This document shows positions 53,378 to 63,152 of a stretch of DNA of 64,000 bases, one piece after another (the stretch's first letter is position 1; every line of letters starts with the position of its first letter). Source of the stretch: Deltaproteobacteria bacterium (GTDB lineage: Bacteria; Bdellovibrionota_B; Oligoflexia; Oligoflexales; CAIYRB01); contig VGTI01000017.1 of the NCBI GenBank assembly GCA_016874735.1, positions 1 to 64,000 of the forward strand, read 5' to 3'. The notes under the pieces are model-generated. The model was not told the origin of the DNA, ran no database searches, and saw only the letters and a list, made by a program, of their open reading frames with translations. Position numbers and translations under genes: made by a program.

Positions 53378-54160
53378 TTACTCTGGCCACATGTGGAGCA
53401 CACCCCGCATCTCGCGGTTAATGGCATCCATGTAGGCGCGGATGTCTTGGGCATTAGGATCGATAGGATCGCGGAAGTAACTCATCGTATCCTGCTGCAT
53501 GCGTAGCATTTTAGTCTGCCAGATATTGTCCGAGTGCAGGGCAAGGTCGACGCAGTAATAGTCGTTCAGGATCTCAGGAGCGATGTAGTCCTGAATACTT
53601 TTGACCTGATGATCCATATAGATACGGCGCCCTTCATGATCCCGTGTAAATCCCCGTACCGAATAATCGATGACGACGACATCAGCATCAAAACGCTCAA
53701 ACATAAAATTCAGTGCCCTGAGTGGCGAGATCTCACCGCAAGTGGAAATATCAATGTCGATGCGGAACGAGCAGATAGTCCCACCACCGTGAAAGTCGGG
53801 ATAGGTATGCGCGCAGATATGGCTCTTATCAAGGTGCATAGCAGCACCTTGGACATGTGTGGCCGGTAAGGTGCCGCCGCCGCCCTTACTGTCCGACATC
53901 AGGACCATCGAGCTAGCACCCCATGGCTCATAGTTTTGGTCCGAGACGGCGAGCACCTGGGCCTCGATAATCCCGCAAATGCCAGTCAGCACCGAGGTGA
54001 TCTTTTTGGCGTGGAACCGTTCACTCACATAATCGATATACGATTGGCGTTCCGATTCGTTACGCGCCACACAAAAATCATAGAGGTTGAAGCTGAGGCT
54101 CTTGGTGAGGTTGTTGAAACCAGCAAGTTTCAGCGCCTGCCGCGGTGACATCCGGTGCAT
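53378..54160 (-). CDS. speD: S-adenosylmethionine decarboxylase proenzyme
   Basis: 260 aa, close to E. coli SpeD (264). Decarboxylates SAM to supply aminopropyl groups for spermidine. Self-cleavage site Lys112-Ser113 in HLDKSHICAHTYP; Ser becomes the pyruvoyl cofactor. Other SpeD blocks: GFNNLTKSLSFNLYD, STCGEISPLRALN and IDYSVRGFTRD. Good AGAGGA ribosome binding site. Lies 14 bp behind lptD, apparently last in the accD-folC-lptD-speD unit. No speE nearby. Confidence 0.95.
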   Translation of the reverse strand: MHRMSPRQALKLAGFNNLTKSLSFNLYDFCVARNESERQSYIDYVSERFHAKKITSVLTGICGIIEAQVLAVSDQNYEPWGASSMVLMSDSKGGGGTLPATHVQGAAMHLDKSHICAHTYPDFHGGGTICSFRIDIDISTCGEISPLRALNFMFERFDADVVVIDYSVRGFTRDHEGRRIYMDHQVKSIQDYIAPEILNDYYCVDLALHSDNIWQTKMLRMQQDTMSYFRDPIDPNAQDIRAYMDAINREMRGVLHMWPE

Positions 54161-54174
54161 AGAGCATCCTCTAA

Positions 54175-57100
54175 TTATAGTGTGTGCTCACTACTAGCCT
54201 GCTGAATAAAGCTGCCCGACATGTCAGGCAGAGGTCGCTCTTGCCCCATGAAGATGACAGATAATCGCAGTACGTAGTTTGCTTGGCTCTCTAGAACACT
54301 ATAATCCTTTTCGCGAGCAAACTGGAGTCCCCAGCATGACGACGGGGACACATATTTGACGCCAAAGGCCGTACGGTAGGTCGTGGTGTAGTCGGTAGGG
54401 CGCCCGTCGATCTTCTGTTTCCCCACCCGCACAAAGGCCGTGAAGTTAGGAACGATGCCGCTATCGAGTGCCAGGGAGTTAAGGCTGGTGCGTTGAAACG
54501 AATTAGACCCAGCCTGGTAGCTCTTGGTCAGTGTGTAACCCACAGTCGCCCGCGAGCTACCAACGACCGGCGAAGTCAAGTAGGCCGACTCCGTCAACGG
54601 GGCATGGCGGTAAATGTTGTAAACGGTTCCGAGGTTGAGTGACCAGCCCGACTGGCTAAAGCCAAGCGAGGCATTGATGGGTTTCCATGGTTCCACCAGC
54701 GTTGCAGGCGTGGCTCCTAGAGGCAAGTTTGCATTCTGCTCTTTGAGTTGTTCCCTGACTCTGGCATCGCGAAAGTCGTAGGCAATATCAGCGTGGAAGC
54801 TCAGCGGTGTGCCGCGATTTCCTGTGATGAGCTGAAACCGGTCGATGAGCCACTTTTGGGTCTCCTCGTTATACATTGAAGAAACGCTCGACACCGGGCG
54901 CTCGAGTGCGCTGGAGAGCTCACGGCGCGCCCGCGACTCCATCGACTCACCCGGCACCGGCTCTGGAACTGGGGCCACACCAACAAGGCGTTGCCAGCCC
55001 TCGGATTCAAGGCTCCAAGTGTGGTCCGTACTGAGCGTCATCCGTTGGTAGGGGTTAAGACGTTCTTCGTCAGGTACGTCGCTGTCGACATCAGCAATAG
55101 CTGGATTGGGGTTTCTGGCATCTGAGGCAAAATAGGTCAGATAGCCGCTTTCGGGGTTGGCGTAGGGTCCACGTTTGACGACCACTGGGCGGTTAGCAAT
55201 GCGCAGGCGCCAGTCCATTGCATGACGAATAAACTCCCGCGGCTTAGGTTCCCCCGGCAGGGGACAGCCAGCGGGAATTGGTTGCTGCTCGGTCTTCAAC
55301 GCGTCGCACTCTGACGATGTGAGCCAGGCGGGCGCTTCCCCCTTACCATCGATAGGTAGACGAAATTCAAGACCCGTCACCCACGATCCGATGCGACTAG
55401 CGTTGGGGGAGAGGGCCTTGTGCTCTATGAGTCTTTGCTCAAACTCGGCAAAGTGATTGACCTGTACGATCGTGTCGCTAAGCAATGGAGAAACGGTCGC
55501 CAGCTGCACCCGACGCCAGCTACCACCGCCCAGATTCGAGGGCATGGGGGAATTCGCGCGTGCTAGAAGATTATCGTTGGCATTCGCCTCAGTGATCTGC
55601 ATCGACTCACCGAGGAGTTGCGCGTATACCGGAATCAGCGAGTTACTTGGTGTGATGGCAAAGTATCGTGACTGTAATTTAAGGGTCAGCGGGAGTTGCT
55701 GCCCTTGAAAGCGTTGGTTAGTGAGGAAGTTGTCGCCGTAAAGACTACCAACCCCAGCATACAGGTCGCGACCGTCGAGATGAATCTGCGCGTGTGCCGG
55801 AGCAAAGGACTTGGCGGCAAGTCCACCGTTGAGGGCGCGCTCAAAGTTGTCAGGTAGAAACAACTCCTCGGTATATCTGTGATCTGAATTGATTTCGCCA
55901 TTGCTCACAAACGACAGTCTGGGTGCTAAATACGTCGTGCCGCGCCAACTGGTGAGCCCACGCCACGTATTACGTGGGATGGCCATGTAGTTGTCGATTT
56001 GCGATGATACCGAGCCATACTTATTGTTAGCGAGCCCCGGCTGCTCCCAGTAGGCCCGGTCATAGAGTGACTGCCTGGTCCTCTCCATAGGCGAGGCTGT
56101 AGCGGCGATTGTGGGTGGTGGCTGATTGTTTTGGTAAGCGTCGTAACCCGCTCGGTAGTAGTCACCTAGGATCTGCCTCGTGCCGATCTGTTCCATCCAG
56201 AGACTATCGCGGATGCCCTCTAGTTTTAGAGTCCATCCTGAATCCACCCTTTGTTTGATGCGGTACTCGAGCCCTAAGCGCGTACCCCGATATTGAAAGA
56301 AATCAGTCGTCGCCGTGACGTCTTGATTGGGTCCTAGGTCGAAGAAGATGGGCTGAGTATAGGTGGTTCCTGTGACCTGCTGAAAGCCCGTAACAGGCAT
56401 GAGAAACCCAGATTGGCGCTGATCCTTGAGAGGCAACTTGAGGTAGGGGAGATAGAGCACGGGAATGCCACCGATCTCGAGCACGGCATTCTTGAGATCA
56501 GCATAGCCGCCGATCTGCGCATCGACACTGTCGGCGCGAAAAGCCCAGGCGGGCTTCTCGTCCTTAGCGCAGCGGCATGGTGTGAAGAGAGCGTTTCTAG
56601 CGGCATAGTCGTTACCGTCAATGCGCGTGAGTTTATCGCCCTCGATATGCAAGTAAGCGGTAAACGAGGCGTTGCCTTTGGCATTTGCTACTTGGCGGCT
56701 TTGCTCCCAGAATTCACGCCGCCGCCGCATGAGATCCCGTCTCTCCTCGCTGATCGCGGCAAGTCCAGGACTCGACCATTGATCGATCACCTGCTGTTGT
56801 TCTAAGAGCAAAGTATAACGACCTATGGCCTCGTCACTTAGTTCACCGTGAGCGGCGACATCGCGGCGCATAGCCGCTTTGCGCTCCTCGACCTCACTCA
56901 AACGCTCTTTGCGCGCCTTGGCAAAGGCCAGCTCCGTGGGGCGAAATCCGAAAACCTTCTGCGTCACGTCATCGTTAGCAGCATTGTCGTTGGTGAGCAT
57001 CACAGCGTCGGTGATGATAAAATCACCTGTGTTCAAATGGTATTTGATCGAGTTGCCTAGAAAAAGGGTGTTCCTGTGCAAGAGCACCACCGAGCCTGAG

Positions 57101-57474
57101 GCCTCGGCCACATTATTCATCCGGTCCATCGTGATGCGATCGGCACCGATGACAGCACCACCGCCAATCATCACAACATCGCCCTCAAATAACTGTTGAT
57201 TGAGGTCCTTATTAAACGATGTGGTACGACCATCGAAAAAGATCTGCTGATTGGCCTCGCGCGAGGCCTCTGAAACGGTATCGGCACCGTGAGCTACCTG
57301 TCCAGCAACCATTGGCGCCATCAGTAGCGACCAGACAAAAGACCACATGATACGCCGTGATTTTGGCGCCGCCAGTAGTCGGTGAGATGTGAGTGCCTTG
57401 TCTTTTGTCATCGGGTGATGGTACACCGACCCTCGCACTGAAGCCACAGCTTCGGAGCGCTGGAGTGAGCTCAT
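54175..57474 (-). CDS. lptD: LPS-assembly outer-membrane protein LptD
   Basis: 1099 aa (E. coli 784). The start is coupled to folC (ATGA overlap); ATG at residue 22 (57411) is an alternative that shortens the stretch ahead of the signal peptide (residues 43-64). N-terminal OstA jellyroll (FEGDVVMIGGGAVIGADRIT and on), CRCAKDEKPAWAFRADSV, and the LptD hallmark LPYLKLPLKDQRQSGFLMP; then a large beta barrel. A helical insert of about 95 residues (172-266) interrupts the N-domain. Delivers LPS to the outer leaflet with LptE. Confidence 0.94.
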   Translation of the reverse strand: MSSLQRSEAVASVRGSVYHHPMTKDKALTSHRLLAAPKSRRIMWSFVWSLLMAPMVAGQVAHGADTVSEASREANQQIFFDGRTTSFNKDLNQQLFEGDVVMIGGGAVIGADRITMDRMNNVAEASGSVVLLHRNTLFLGNSIKYHLNTGDFIITDAVMLTNDNAANDDVTQKVFGFRPTELAFAKARKERLSEVEERKAAMRRDVAAHGELSDEAIGRYTLLLEQQQVIDQWSSPGLAAISEERRDLMRRRREFWEQSRQVANAKGNASFTAYLHIEGDKLTRIDGNDYAARNALFTPCRCAKDEKPAWAFRADSVDAQIGGYADLKNAVLEIGGIPVLYLPYLKLPLKDQRQSGFLMPVTGFQQVTGTTYTQPIFFDLGPNQDVTATTDFFQYRGTRLGLEYRIKQRVDSGWTLKLEGIRDSLWMEQIGTRQILGDYYRAGYDAYQNNQPPPTIAATASPMERTRQSLYDRAYWEQPGLANNKYGSVSSQIDNYMAIPRNTWRGLTSWRGTTYLAPRLSFVSNGEINSDHRYTEELFLPDNFERALNGGLAAKSFAPAHAQIHLDGRDLYAGVGSLYGDNFLTNQRFQGQQLPLTLKLQSRYFAITPSNSLIPVYAQLLGESMQITEANANDNLLARANSPMPSNLGGGSWRRVQLATVSPLLSDTIVQVNHFAEFEQRLIEHKALSPNASRIGSWVTGLEFRLPIDGKGEAPAWLTSSECDALKTEQQPIPAGCPLPGEPKPREFIRHAMDWRLRIANRPVVVKRGPYANPESGYLTYFASDARNPNPAIADVDSDVPDEERLNPYQRMTLSTDHTWSLESEGWQRLVGVAPVPEPVPGESMESRARRELSSALERPVSSVSSMYNEETQKWLIDRFQLITGNRGTPLSFHADIAYDFRDARVREQLKEQNANLPLGATPATLVEPWKPINASLGFSQSGWSLNLGTVYNIYRHAPLTESAYLTSPVVGSSRATVGYTLTKSYQAGSNSFQRTSLNSLALDSGIVPNFTAFVRVGKQKIDGRPTDYTTTYRTAFGVKYVSPSSCWGLQFAREKDYSVLESQANYVLRLSVIFMGQERPLPDMSGSFIQQASSEHTL

Positions 57475-58829
57475 GCGAGTGGTATGCCGCGCTCGCGCAT
57501 GACTTCGCCGACAGCATGTACCGAGCCGCAGATGACAGTGGTTGCTCCCGTTCTGGGCAAGAGTTGCCAGGCTGCGGCAAAACTAAGCGTAAATTCCAAA
57601 TCGCGATGTCGTGGGGCGAGACGATCTGCCGACCAGCTGCGCTCACCGCTGGTGGCGAACAGGATCATTGGTGACAAAATTTGACGTAGGATATCCAAGA
57701 TCTCGTCGCAGTCCTTGTCGGCCAGAATGGAGACCAACGCTGGTAGTGTGGGGTTCGCGGCATTCACCATGCCCGTAGCCCTGAGGCCTGCAATTAGGGC
57801 CTCGGCGCCAGCAATATTGTGGCACACGTCTAGCAGTAGCGACCTTGCGCCTTGGCCTTCATCACTGATCTCGATGTGATCAAAGCGCGCCCTCATACAA
57901 GGGGGTGTAGGCACCAAATTCTGGTCGACTTTAGCGATGCTGCCTACTAATGCCTCTTGCGGACTCACGGTCGATCGGCTGATTGCTCCCGTTGCCACTA
58001 GCCAGTAATAGGCTGCCGCTGCCTTGGCAAAATTATCGCGCAGGAACGGCGGCCAGCCTCGCGCTTTTTGCGGTAGCTTCACTGCAGCGTGGGGGCAGCG
58101 AGGCAGATCAAGGACGAGCTCGTCGTCGATGATGCGAAATTCTAGGCCTTGCTCCCAAAAAGGGGCCTGGAGTTCAGCTGCCGCGTTGCGTAGCACGGCC
58201 GTGGCTCCAGGTGTGCCTGCAGTGCTTCCGCCCCAGATCACCGGTCGCCCTGGGCGCATGATCCCGGCTTTTTCGGCAGCAATAGCTTCATGCGTGGAGC
58301 CCAGCCACTGTTGGTGGTCGAGACCGATACTCGTGATGATCGCGAGACAGGGGTCGGCGACATTCGTCGAGTCCCACCTACCGCCCAAGCCTACCTCAAG
58401 GATGTTGAGATCGGTGCGGTTGCGCGCAAATAAGCGCAGCGCTAGCAGTGTGTTGATTTCAAAAAATGACAGCGGTTCGTAAACCTCGGCCGGTATCTCA
58501 CGTTCGAGGAGCCTTAGCTCGTCCACTAAGTCTTCATCCCGCACTTGCCGCCTAGAAAGCTGTATCCGCTCGCGAAAATGCTGCAAGTGTGGCGACGAGA
58601 ACAGTCCGACGCGCCACTGATGCGCGGCACAAAGTTGCCAGAGGAATCCGCTCGTCGTACCTTTACCATTAGTACCGGCAACTGTGATCGTTGGTCGCTT
58701 GATTAACTCAGGCTGTGCCAAGGTATCCAAAGCCGCTTGGATGCGGCTTAAGCCTGGTTTGATGACTTGAGGACGCCTATCAAATAGCGCCACGAGCTCT
58801 GGTGGATCTGTAGTGTCGTGGCCGTTCAT
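57471..58829 (-). CDS. folC: Dihydrofolate/folylpolyglutamate synthase
   Basis: 452 aa, Mur-ligase superfamily. Adds glutamate to dihydropteroate and folates. Motifs: VAGTNGKGTTSGFLW (P-loop), FSSPHLQHFRERIQL, GLGGRWDSTNV, GLDHQQWLGSTHEAIAAEKA, and DVCHNIAGAEAL. Its start overlaps the accD stop and its stop overlaps the lptD start (ATGA at both), showing tight coupling. Confidence 0.95.
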   Translation of the reverse strand: MNGHDTTDPPELVALFDRRPQVIKPGLSRIQAALDTLAQPELIKRPTITVAGTNGKGTTSGFLWQLCAAHQWRVGLFSSPHLQHFRERIQLSRRQVRDEDLVDELRLLEREIPAEVYEPLSFFEINTLLALRLFARNRTDLNILEVGLGGRWDSTNVADPCLAIITSIGLDHQQWLGSTHEAIAAEKAGIMRPGRPVIWGGSTAGTPGATAVLRNAAAELQAPFWEQGLEFRIIDDELVLDLPRCPHAAVKLPQKARGWPPFLRDNFAKAAAAYYWLVATGAISRSTVSPQEALVGSIAKVDQNLVPTPPCMRARFDHIEISDEGQGARSLLLDVCHNIAGAEALIAGLRATGMVNAANPTLPALVSILADKDCDEILDILRQILSPMILFATSGERSWSADRLAPRHRDLEFTLSFAAAWQLLPRTGATTVICGSVHAVGEVMRERGIPLA

Positions 58830-59668
58830 TGCGGCATGAGCATGCCGAGAATCTTGGCAATCTGTGGTCTTAGCGACTCACGATCACAGATCATGTCCAG
58901 CATCCCGTGCTCGAGCAGATACTCGGAACGTTGGAAGCCTTCGGGTAATTTTTCCCGAATAGTTTGCTGAATCACGCGCGGCCCGGCAAAACCGATCAGC
59001 GCTCCCGGTTCGCCAATATTGACGTCGCCTAGAGTGGCAAAACTGGCAGCAACGCCGCCAGTGGTCGGATGCGTCAGCACCGAGATAAACGGTACCTTGG
59101 CCTCGCGTAGCTTAGCGAGTGCAGCGCAAGTTTTTGCCATCTGCATCAGACTGAGGATGCCCTCTTGCATCCTCGCGCCGCCGGACGACGAAAAGATAAT
59201 CGCCGGCTCACGCTGCGCAGCCGCGCGCAAATAAAGACGGGCAATCTTCTCGCCAACCACTGAGCCCATGCTACCGCCCATGAATTGGAAATCAAAGACG
59301 CCCAACTGCACAGGACGCCCACTAAGCCGCCCGCGACCGGCATAAAAAGCATCGTACTGCCCAGTCTTCTTGAACGTATCAGCGAGACGCGTCTTGTAGG
59401 ATTTGCTGTCCGCAAACTTCAAGGGATCCGTCGAGCAGAGCTCGGCGTCCATCTCCTCGAAGCTGTCAGCGTCGAGAAAGTGCTGAATGCGTTCAATGGC
59501 AACTAACGGAAAATGGTGACCACACTTGGGACACACATTTTGGTTCAGCTTAAAATCTCGCTTCAGAACAATCTCACCACAATTACTACAACGTTCCCAG
59601 AGGCCGTCGGGGGTGTCAGTACGTTGTCCTTTAGTCAGAGGTGCTTTTTCTCGGTTTAGCCAAGCCAC
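58826..59668 (-). CDS. accD: Acetyl-CoA carboxylase carboxyltransferase subunit beta
   Basis: 280 aa. Carries the N-terminal C4 zinc ribbon (Cys27, Cys30, Cys46, Cys49) and the crotonase-like CT domain: GGSMGSVVGEKIARL, FSSSGGARMQEGI, THPTTGGVAASFA and FAGPRVIQQTIREKLPEGFQ. First gene of accD-folC-lptD-speD; accD-folC is a common pair. No accA in the window. Confidence 0.97.
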   Translation of the reverse strand: MAWLNREKAPLTKGQRTDTPDGLWERCSNCGEIVLKRDFKLNQNVCPKCGHHFPLVAIERIQHFLDADSFEEMDAELCSTDPLKFADSKSYKTRLADTFKKTGQYDAFYAGRGRLSGRPVQLGVFDFQFMGGSMGSVVGEKIARLYLRAAAQREPAIIFSSSGGARMQEGILSLMQMAKTCAALAKLREAKVPFISVLTHPTTGGVAASFATLGDVNIGEPGALIGFAGPRVIQQTIREKLPEGFQRSEYLLEHGMLDMICDRESLRPQIAKILGMLMPQ

Positions 59669-59816
59669 GAGTGGTTCCTCAAAGCTGATTCATTGGAGAA
59701 GTGTAAAACTAACGTAAACGTCCAGATATCGCAAGGGAAGAGCAGTTTTTTGGCAAAGCTTAAAAATCATTTTTCCTAAAAATAACAATATTTTCCGGTT
59801 GCAACCAGTAGGGACC

Positions 59817-59942
59817 ATGGCTAAGATCGGTCTTAATCCCAAGAATGAACTCAAGTTTAGTAACAGCATAACGGTGCCTGCGTCATGTTTGGCCCTTCTG
59901 CTGCTTAGCGATTTTGCTCAGTCCATTGGTGCTCATCTTTAG
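59817..59942 (+). CDS. Candidate 41-aa small protein
   Basis: ATG 59817 with AGGGA just 2 nt upstream (short spacing) begins a 41-codon frame: hydrophilic start MAKIGLNPKNELKF, then a hydrophobic core (VPASCLALLLL). It ends 11 bp before the GTG of the next gene, whose ribosome binding site overlaps its end. Could be a real small membrane peptide or a leader peptide; weak evidence. Confidence 0.25.
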   Translation: MAKIGLNPKNELKFSNSITVPASCLALLLLSDFAQSIGAHL

Positions 59943-59953
59943 GGGGGTCTGAC

Positions 59954-60235
59954 GTGAACTGTAAGAAGTGTCCACATCATGTTCGTCATGGTCAGGTTGG
60001 CGCCGATGGCAAGACTATCGAGTTCAAAAATCGCTGCGGACTTAGGATGCGCGAGGCACAGCAGATTGACTGTGGCCACTACCCATTCGCCGCCGGTTTT
60101 GATTACACCAGCTGCGATCATTATCTGACCACCTTTAAGACGGCTGGACAGCGCAACGACGTCGTACCGACCTCCGACTTCCAGTACTCGGACAAATTAG
60201 CAGGAAGCTCCATCACGGAGATGGAGCTTCTTTAA
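59954..60235 (+). CDS. Small cysteine-motif protein
   Basis: 93 aa, GTG start after a strong AGGGGGG. Cysteines at 3, 6, 28, 40 and 54: an N-terminal CxxC (MNCKKCPHHV), then R-C-G-L-R, D-C-G-H-Y and S-C-D-H-Y, so a metal site of Cys and His ligands is likely. The C-terminal 35 residues look disordered. No family recognised. The terminator hairpin overlaps its last codons. Confidence 0.65.
   Translation: MNCKKCPHHVRHGQVGADGKTIEFKNRCGLRMREAQQIDCGHYPFAAGFDYTSCDHYLTTFKTAGQRNDVVPTSDFQYSDKLAGSSITEMELL
60204..60234 (+). terminator. Terminator overlapping the end of the small cysteine-motif gene
   Basis: Perfect 10-bp stem GAAGCTCCAT (60204-60213) with ATGGAGCTTC (60221-60230), 7-nt loop, followed by a short TTTAA that includes the stop codon. 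The T-run is short, so efficiency is uncertain. Confidence 0.6.
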
Positions 60236-60275
60236 GCGATTAGTTATGGACCAACTTTGCTCGCGCCCTGCCCCC

Positions 60276-63026
60276 TTAGGACCGAGCGGTTGCTCCGTGG
60301 ACGTGACCACCACGGTTGGTCTTCTTAGCCTGCTGCTTGGCGTACCAGCGATCAAACCACACCAGCGAGAAACTGGCGACAAAGGTCGAGGTCAGCGTTG
60401 CTGCTACGATGCCGAGTGCCATAGCTGCCGCAAAGTTCCAGATTTGGCCAGAGCCGAAAATCAAGATTCCGAACAGCGACACTAAAGTTACACCCGACGT
60501 GTTGAGCGACCGCGTCAATGTCTCGTTGAGTGAGATGTTGATGTTGTCGAGCAGACTGCGTCGTCCGTGATTACCGAGATTCTCGCGAATACGGTCAAAG
60601 ATTACGATCGTGTCGTTGACCGAGTAGCCGATGATGGTCAAGAAAGCAGCGACCGACGTTAAGTCAAACGAACGCCAGAAGAACTGGTAGAACGCCAAGA
60701 CGAAGAATACGTCGATAAACATTTTCACCAGCACGCCAGGGCCAAACCGCATATCGAAGCGGAAGGCGACGTAGAGCAAGATGAAGAAGATCGAGGCCAT
60801 CATGCTCGCCACACCCTGACCGCGAAGTTCCTTGCCAACTTGGGGTCCGACGTAGTCGATCGAGAGGATCTCCGGGCTCTTGCTGGCAAGCTGGCTGAGA
60901 AGTGCTGTCTTCAGCTCCTGACCTTTAGCTTGTTCGTCCTGTTGCGTTACGTCTTTGCCACCGGTGGCTTCGATATCTTCCATACCAAAGCGCATGAGGT
61001 ACTGACGGTTGCCGCCGCCCAGAGCTTGCAGCGTGACTTGACGCAAGCCCACTTGCTTGGCTACAGCGTTGAGCTCGGCTGGTTGGACATCCGCTGCAAA
61101 CCGAGCCTGTAATTCGGTACCACCAGCAAAATCCACGCCCCAGTTAAGCCCGCGGACAGCGGTGAAACCTAAGGTACCAACAATGAGCGCACCACAGAAC
61201 GCCGTGAACGGCAGCGAGTACTTACTAAAATTGATGTTAAACGCGTGACGCTGCTTTTCAATCGTGCGCTCACCAAGCCAGGTACGTACTTCTTTGTCGC
61301 TTTTCGACCGTGCCATCACGAGTTCGAAGAACGCTTTGGTACAGGTCAGCGAGGTAAAGAGCGAGACCAACAGACCGATAATCAGGGTAACGGCAAAGCC
61401 GCGAATTGGACCCGATGGGTTAGTCTCGAGGAGCACGAAGCCGGCGATGAGCGCTGTGACGTGAGCATCAAAAATGGTCCAGAATACGCGTCCGAAGCCG
61501 TTTTCGATCGCTTTCTTCGAGGTTTTGCCCTCGCCGAGTTCTTGCCGGATCCTCTCGTTGATCAACACGTTAGCGTCAACCGCCATACCCAAAGTGAGGA
61601 CGAAACCGGCGATACCAGGCAGCGATAGGGAGAAGCCGAAGAGTGCCATCAACCCTAAGAGATACAGCCCGTTAAGAATCAGAGCCAAACAGGCCAGGAG
61701 TCCAGGGCGGCGGTAGTGATATACCATGTAGCCGAATACTAGCATCAGGCCTACGAGCACGCCTTTGATGCCCTCGTCGGCGAGTTCTGGACCAAGGCTC
61801 GCACCAACTTGGCGCTCCTCTAGTACCTCAATTGTCGCTGGTAGGGCACCAGACTTCAGCACCAAGGCCAGCTGATTGGCTTCGTTATAGGTGTCTTGCC
61901 AGCTACCACGATTGCCCATCGTAATGACGCCCTGGCCAGTGGCAATCTTGGACTGAATGTTGGGAGCCGAAACAACCTCTTCGTCCAGAACGATCGCTAA
62001 TCGGTGGCCAACGTTGGCACCGGTAACGTCACCAAAGCGCTTGCCGCCTGGACCAGTGAATTTCATCGAGACCTGGGGACGACGATCGAGCCCTTGGCTG
62101 TCTTCCGTGACGAAGGCGTCAAGAATGTCGTCACCACCGATCTCGGTCGAAGCCTCGACAACGTACGTGGTATAGCGCGACTTCTTGCCACCGGCGATAT
62201 CTTCGCGATTTAGATAGAGCTGACGGTCGTCGGGAATTTTAGGTTTGGCGTAGGTCATAAGGGCCTGGCGGTCTTCGCTAACCAGTGCGGCCTGGCCGCC
62301 GTTGTTGCTGGCGGTCACGCCCGCTGGCAGATCGGTGAGGTTGTCGAAGCCGCGGAATTTATCGTCCACCAGCTTAAATTTCAGCTGGGCCGTGCGACCT
62401 AGTAGCTCTTTAGCTTTTGTTGGGTCCTTGAAGCCCGGCAACTGTACGAGGATGGAGTTGTCAGCCTGGCGTCTATTGATCAGCGGCTCGCTCACGCCCC
62501 ACTTGTCGACCCGGCTGCGCACAACTTTTTCCGCCTGCTCAATGGCGCTAGCCTTGATGCGACGCAGCTGCTCGTCTTCAAACCCAAAGTCAATGGTTTG
62601 GCCGCTGCGGTTGACCTGCACCATTCCCGGGTATTCTTTGCGGAACTTGTCTTTGAACGTCGACGCATCAACGCCCTCTCGCAGTTCGACGCGCAGGATC
62701 TGCTTGCCAGCGATGTTGTAAGCTTTGGCGACGCCTTCTTTGTTGTCATCAGACCAACGTTGCGTTTCCGTGCCTAGACGGCTCAGCTTGTTGTCAACGG
62801 CACTTGTGGTGTTGACGCCAAGCACCAACTGAACACCGCCCTGCAAATCGAGTCCGAGGGACACGTGTTTTTGCGGCAGCCAGCTCGGAATCCGCTTGGC
62901 CATGTCCACCTCGGAGTTCCGAATCTCCTTTGGCGTTGCAAAGTAAATGATTGAGGGAGCCACAATGTAAGCGGCCCAGACAGTAATGGCGCCAATAAAT
63001 AGCAAACGCCAACGCAACGGGTTCAT
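60276..63026 (-). CDS. secDF: Fused protein-export membrane protein SecDF
   Basis: 916 aa: SecD and SecF as one chain. SecD half: first membrane helix (LLFIGAITVWAAYIVAP), HVSLGLDLQGGVQLVL, the P1 domain, and the TM4 motif GMAVDANVLINERIR. SecF half begins about residue 610: helix, GLNWGVDFAGGTELQARF, and GYSVNDTIVIFDRIREN. Twelve membrane helices expected. Uses the proton-motive force to aid late Sec export. Fused forms are known in several groups; E. coli has two genes. Monocistronic or behind the Tim44-like gene (126 bp upstream). Confidence 0.96.
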   Translation of the reverse strand: MNPLRWRLLFIGAITVWAAYIVAPSIIYFATPKEIRNSEVDMAKRIPSWLPQKHVSLGLDLQGGVQLVLGVNTTSAVDNKLSRLGTETQRWSDDNKEGVAKAYNIAGKQILRVELREGVDASTFKDKFRKEYPGMVQVNRSGQTIDFGFEDEQLRRIKASAIEQAEKVVRSRVDKWGVSEPLINRRQADNSILVQLPGFKDPTKAKELLGRTAQLKFKLVDDKFRGFDNLTDLPAGVTASNNGGQAALVSEDRQALMTYAKPKIPDDRQLYLNREDIAGGKKSRYTTYVVEASTEIGGDDILDAFVTEDSQGLDRRPQVSMKFTGPGGKRFGDVTGANVGHRLAIVLDEEVVSAPNIQSKIATGQGVITMGNRGSWQDTYNEANQLALVLKSGALPATIEVLEERQVGASLGPELADEGIKGVLVGLMLVFGYMVYHYRRPGLLACLALILNGLYLLGLMALFGFSLSLPGIAGFVLTLGMAVDANVLINERIRQELGEGKTSKKAIENGFGRVFWTIFDAHVTALIAGFVLLETNPSGPIRGFAVTLIIGLLVSLFTSLTCTKAFFELVMARSKSDKEVRTWLGERTIEKQRHAFNINFSKYSLPFTAFCGALIVGTLGFTAVRGLNWGVDFAGGTELQARFAADVQPAELNAVAKQVGLRQVTLQALGGGNRQYLMRFGMEDIEATGGKDVTQQDEQAKGQELKTALLSQLASKSPEILSIDYVGPQVGKELRGQGVASMMASIFFILLYVAFRFDMRFGPGVLVKMFIDVFFVLAFYQFFWRSFDLTSVAAFLTIIGYSVNDTIVIFDRIRENLGNHGRRSLLDNINISLNETLTRSLNTSGVTLVSLFGILIFGSGQIWNFAAAMALGIVAATLTSTFVASFSLVWFDRWYAKQQAKKTNRGGHVHGATARS

Positions 63027-63152
63027 ACGTCAACCACCCATGTAGAAATGAATTACAGCTCTAGTTACAACGATCACTTTTTAAGTGATTACCTTGATCA
63101 TCGCTAAGTTGCAGCAAATTTTTCGCACTGTTGCTGGGAGGCGCAACGCCAA

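Noticed and set aside
63073-63089. ATCACTT/AAGTGAT hairpin as terminator before secDF
   Set aside because: Weak AT-rich stem with no T-run on the minus strand after it; position between same-strand genes does not require one.
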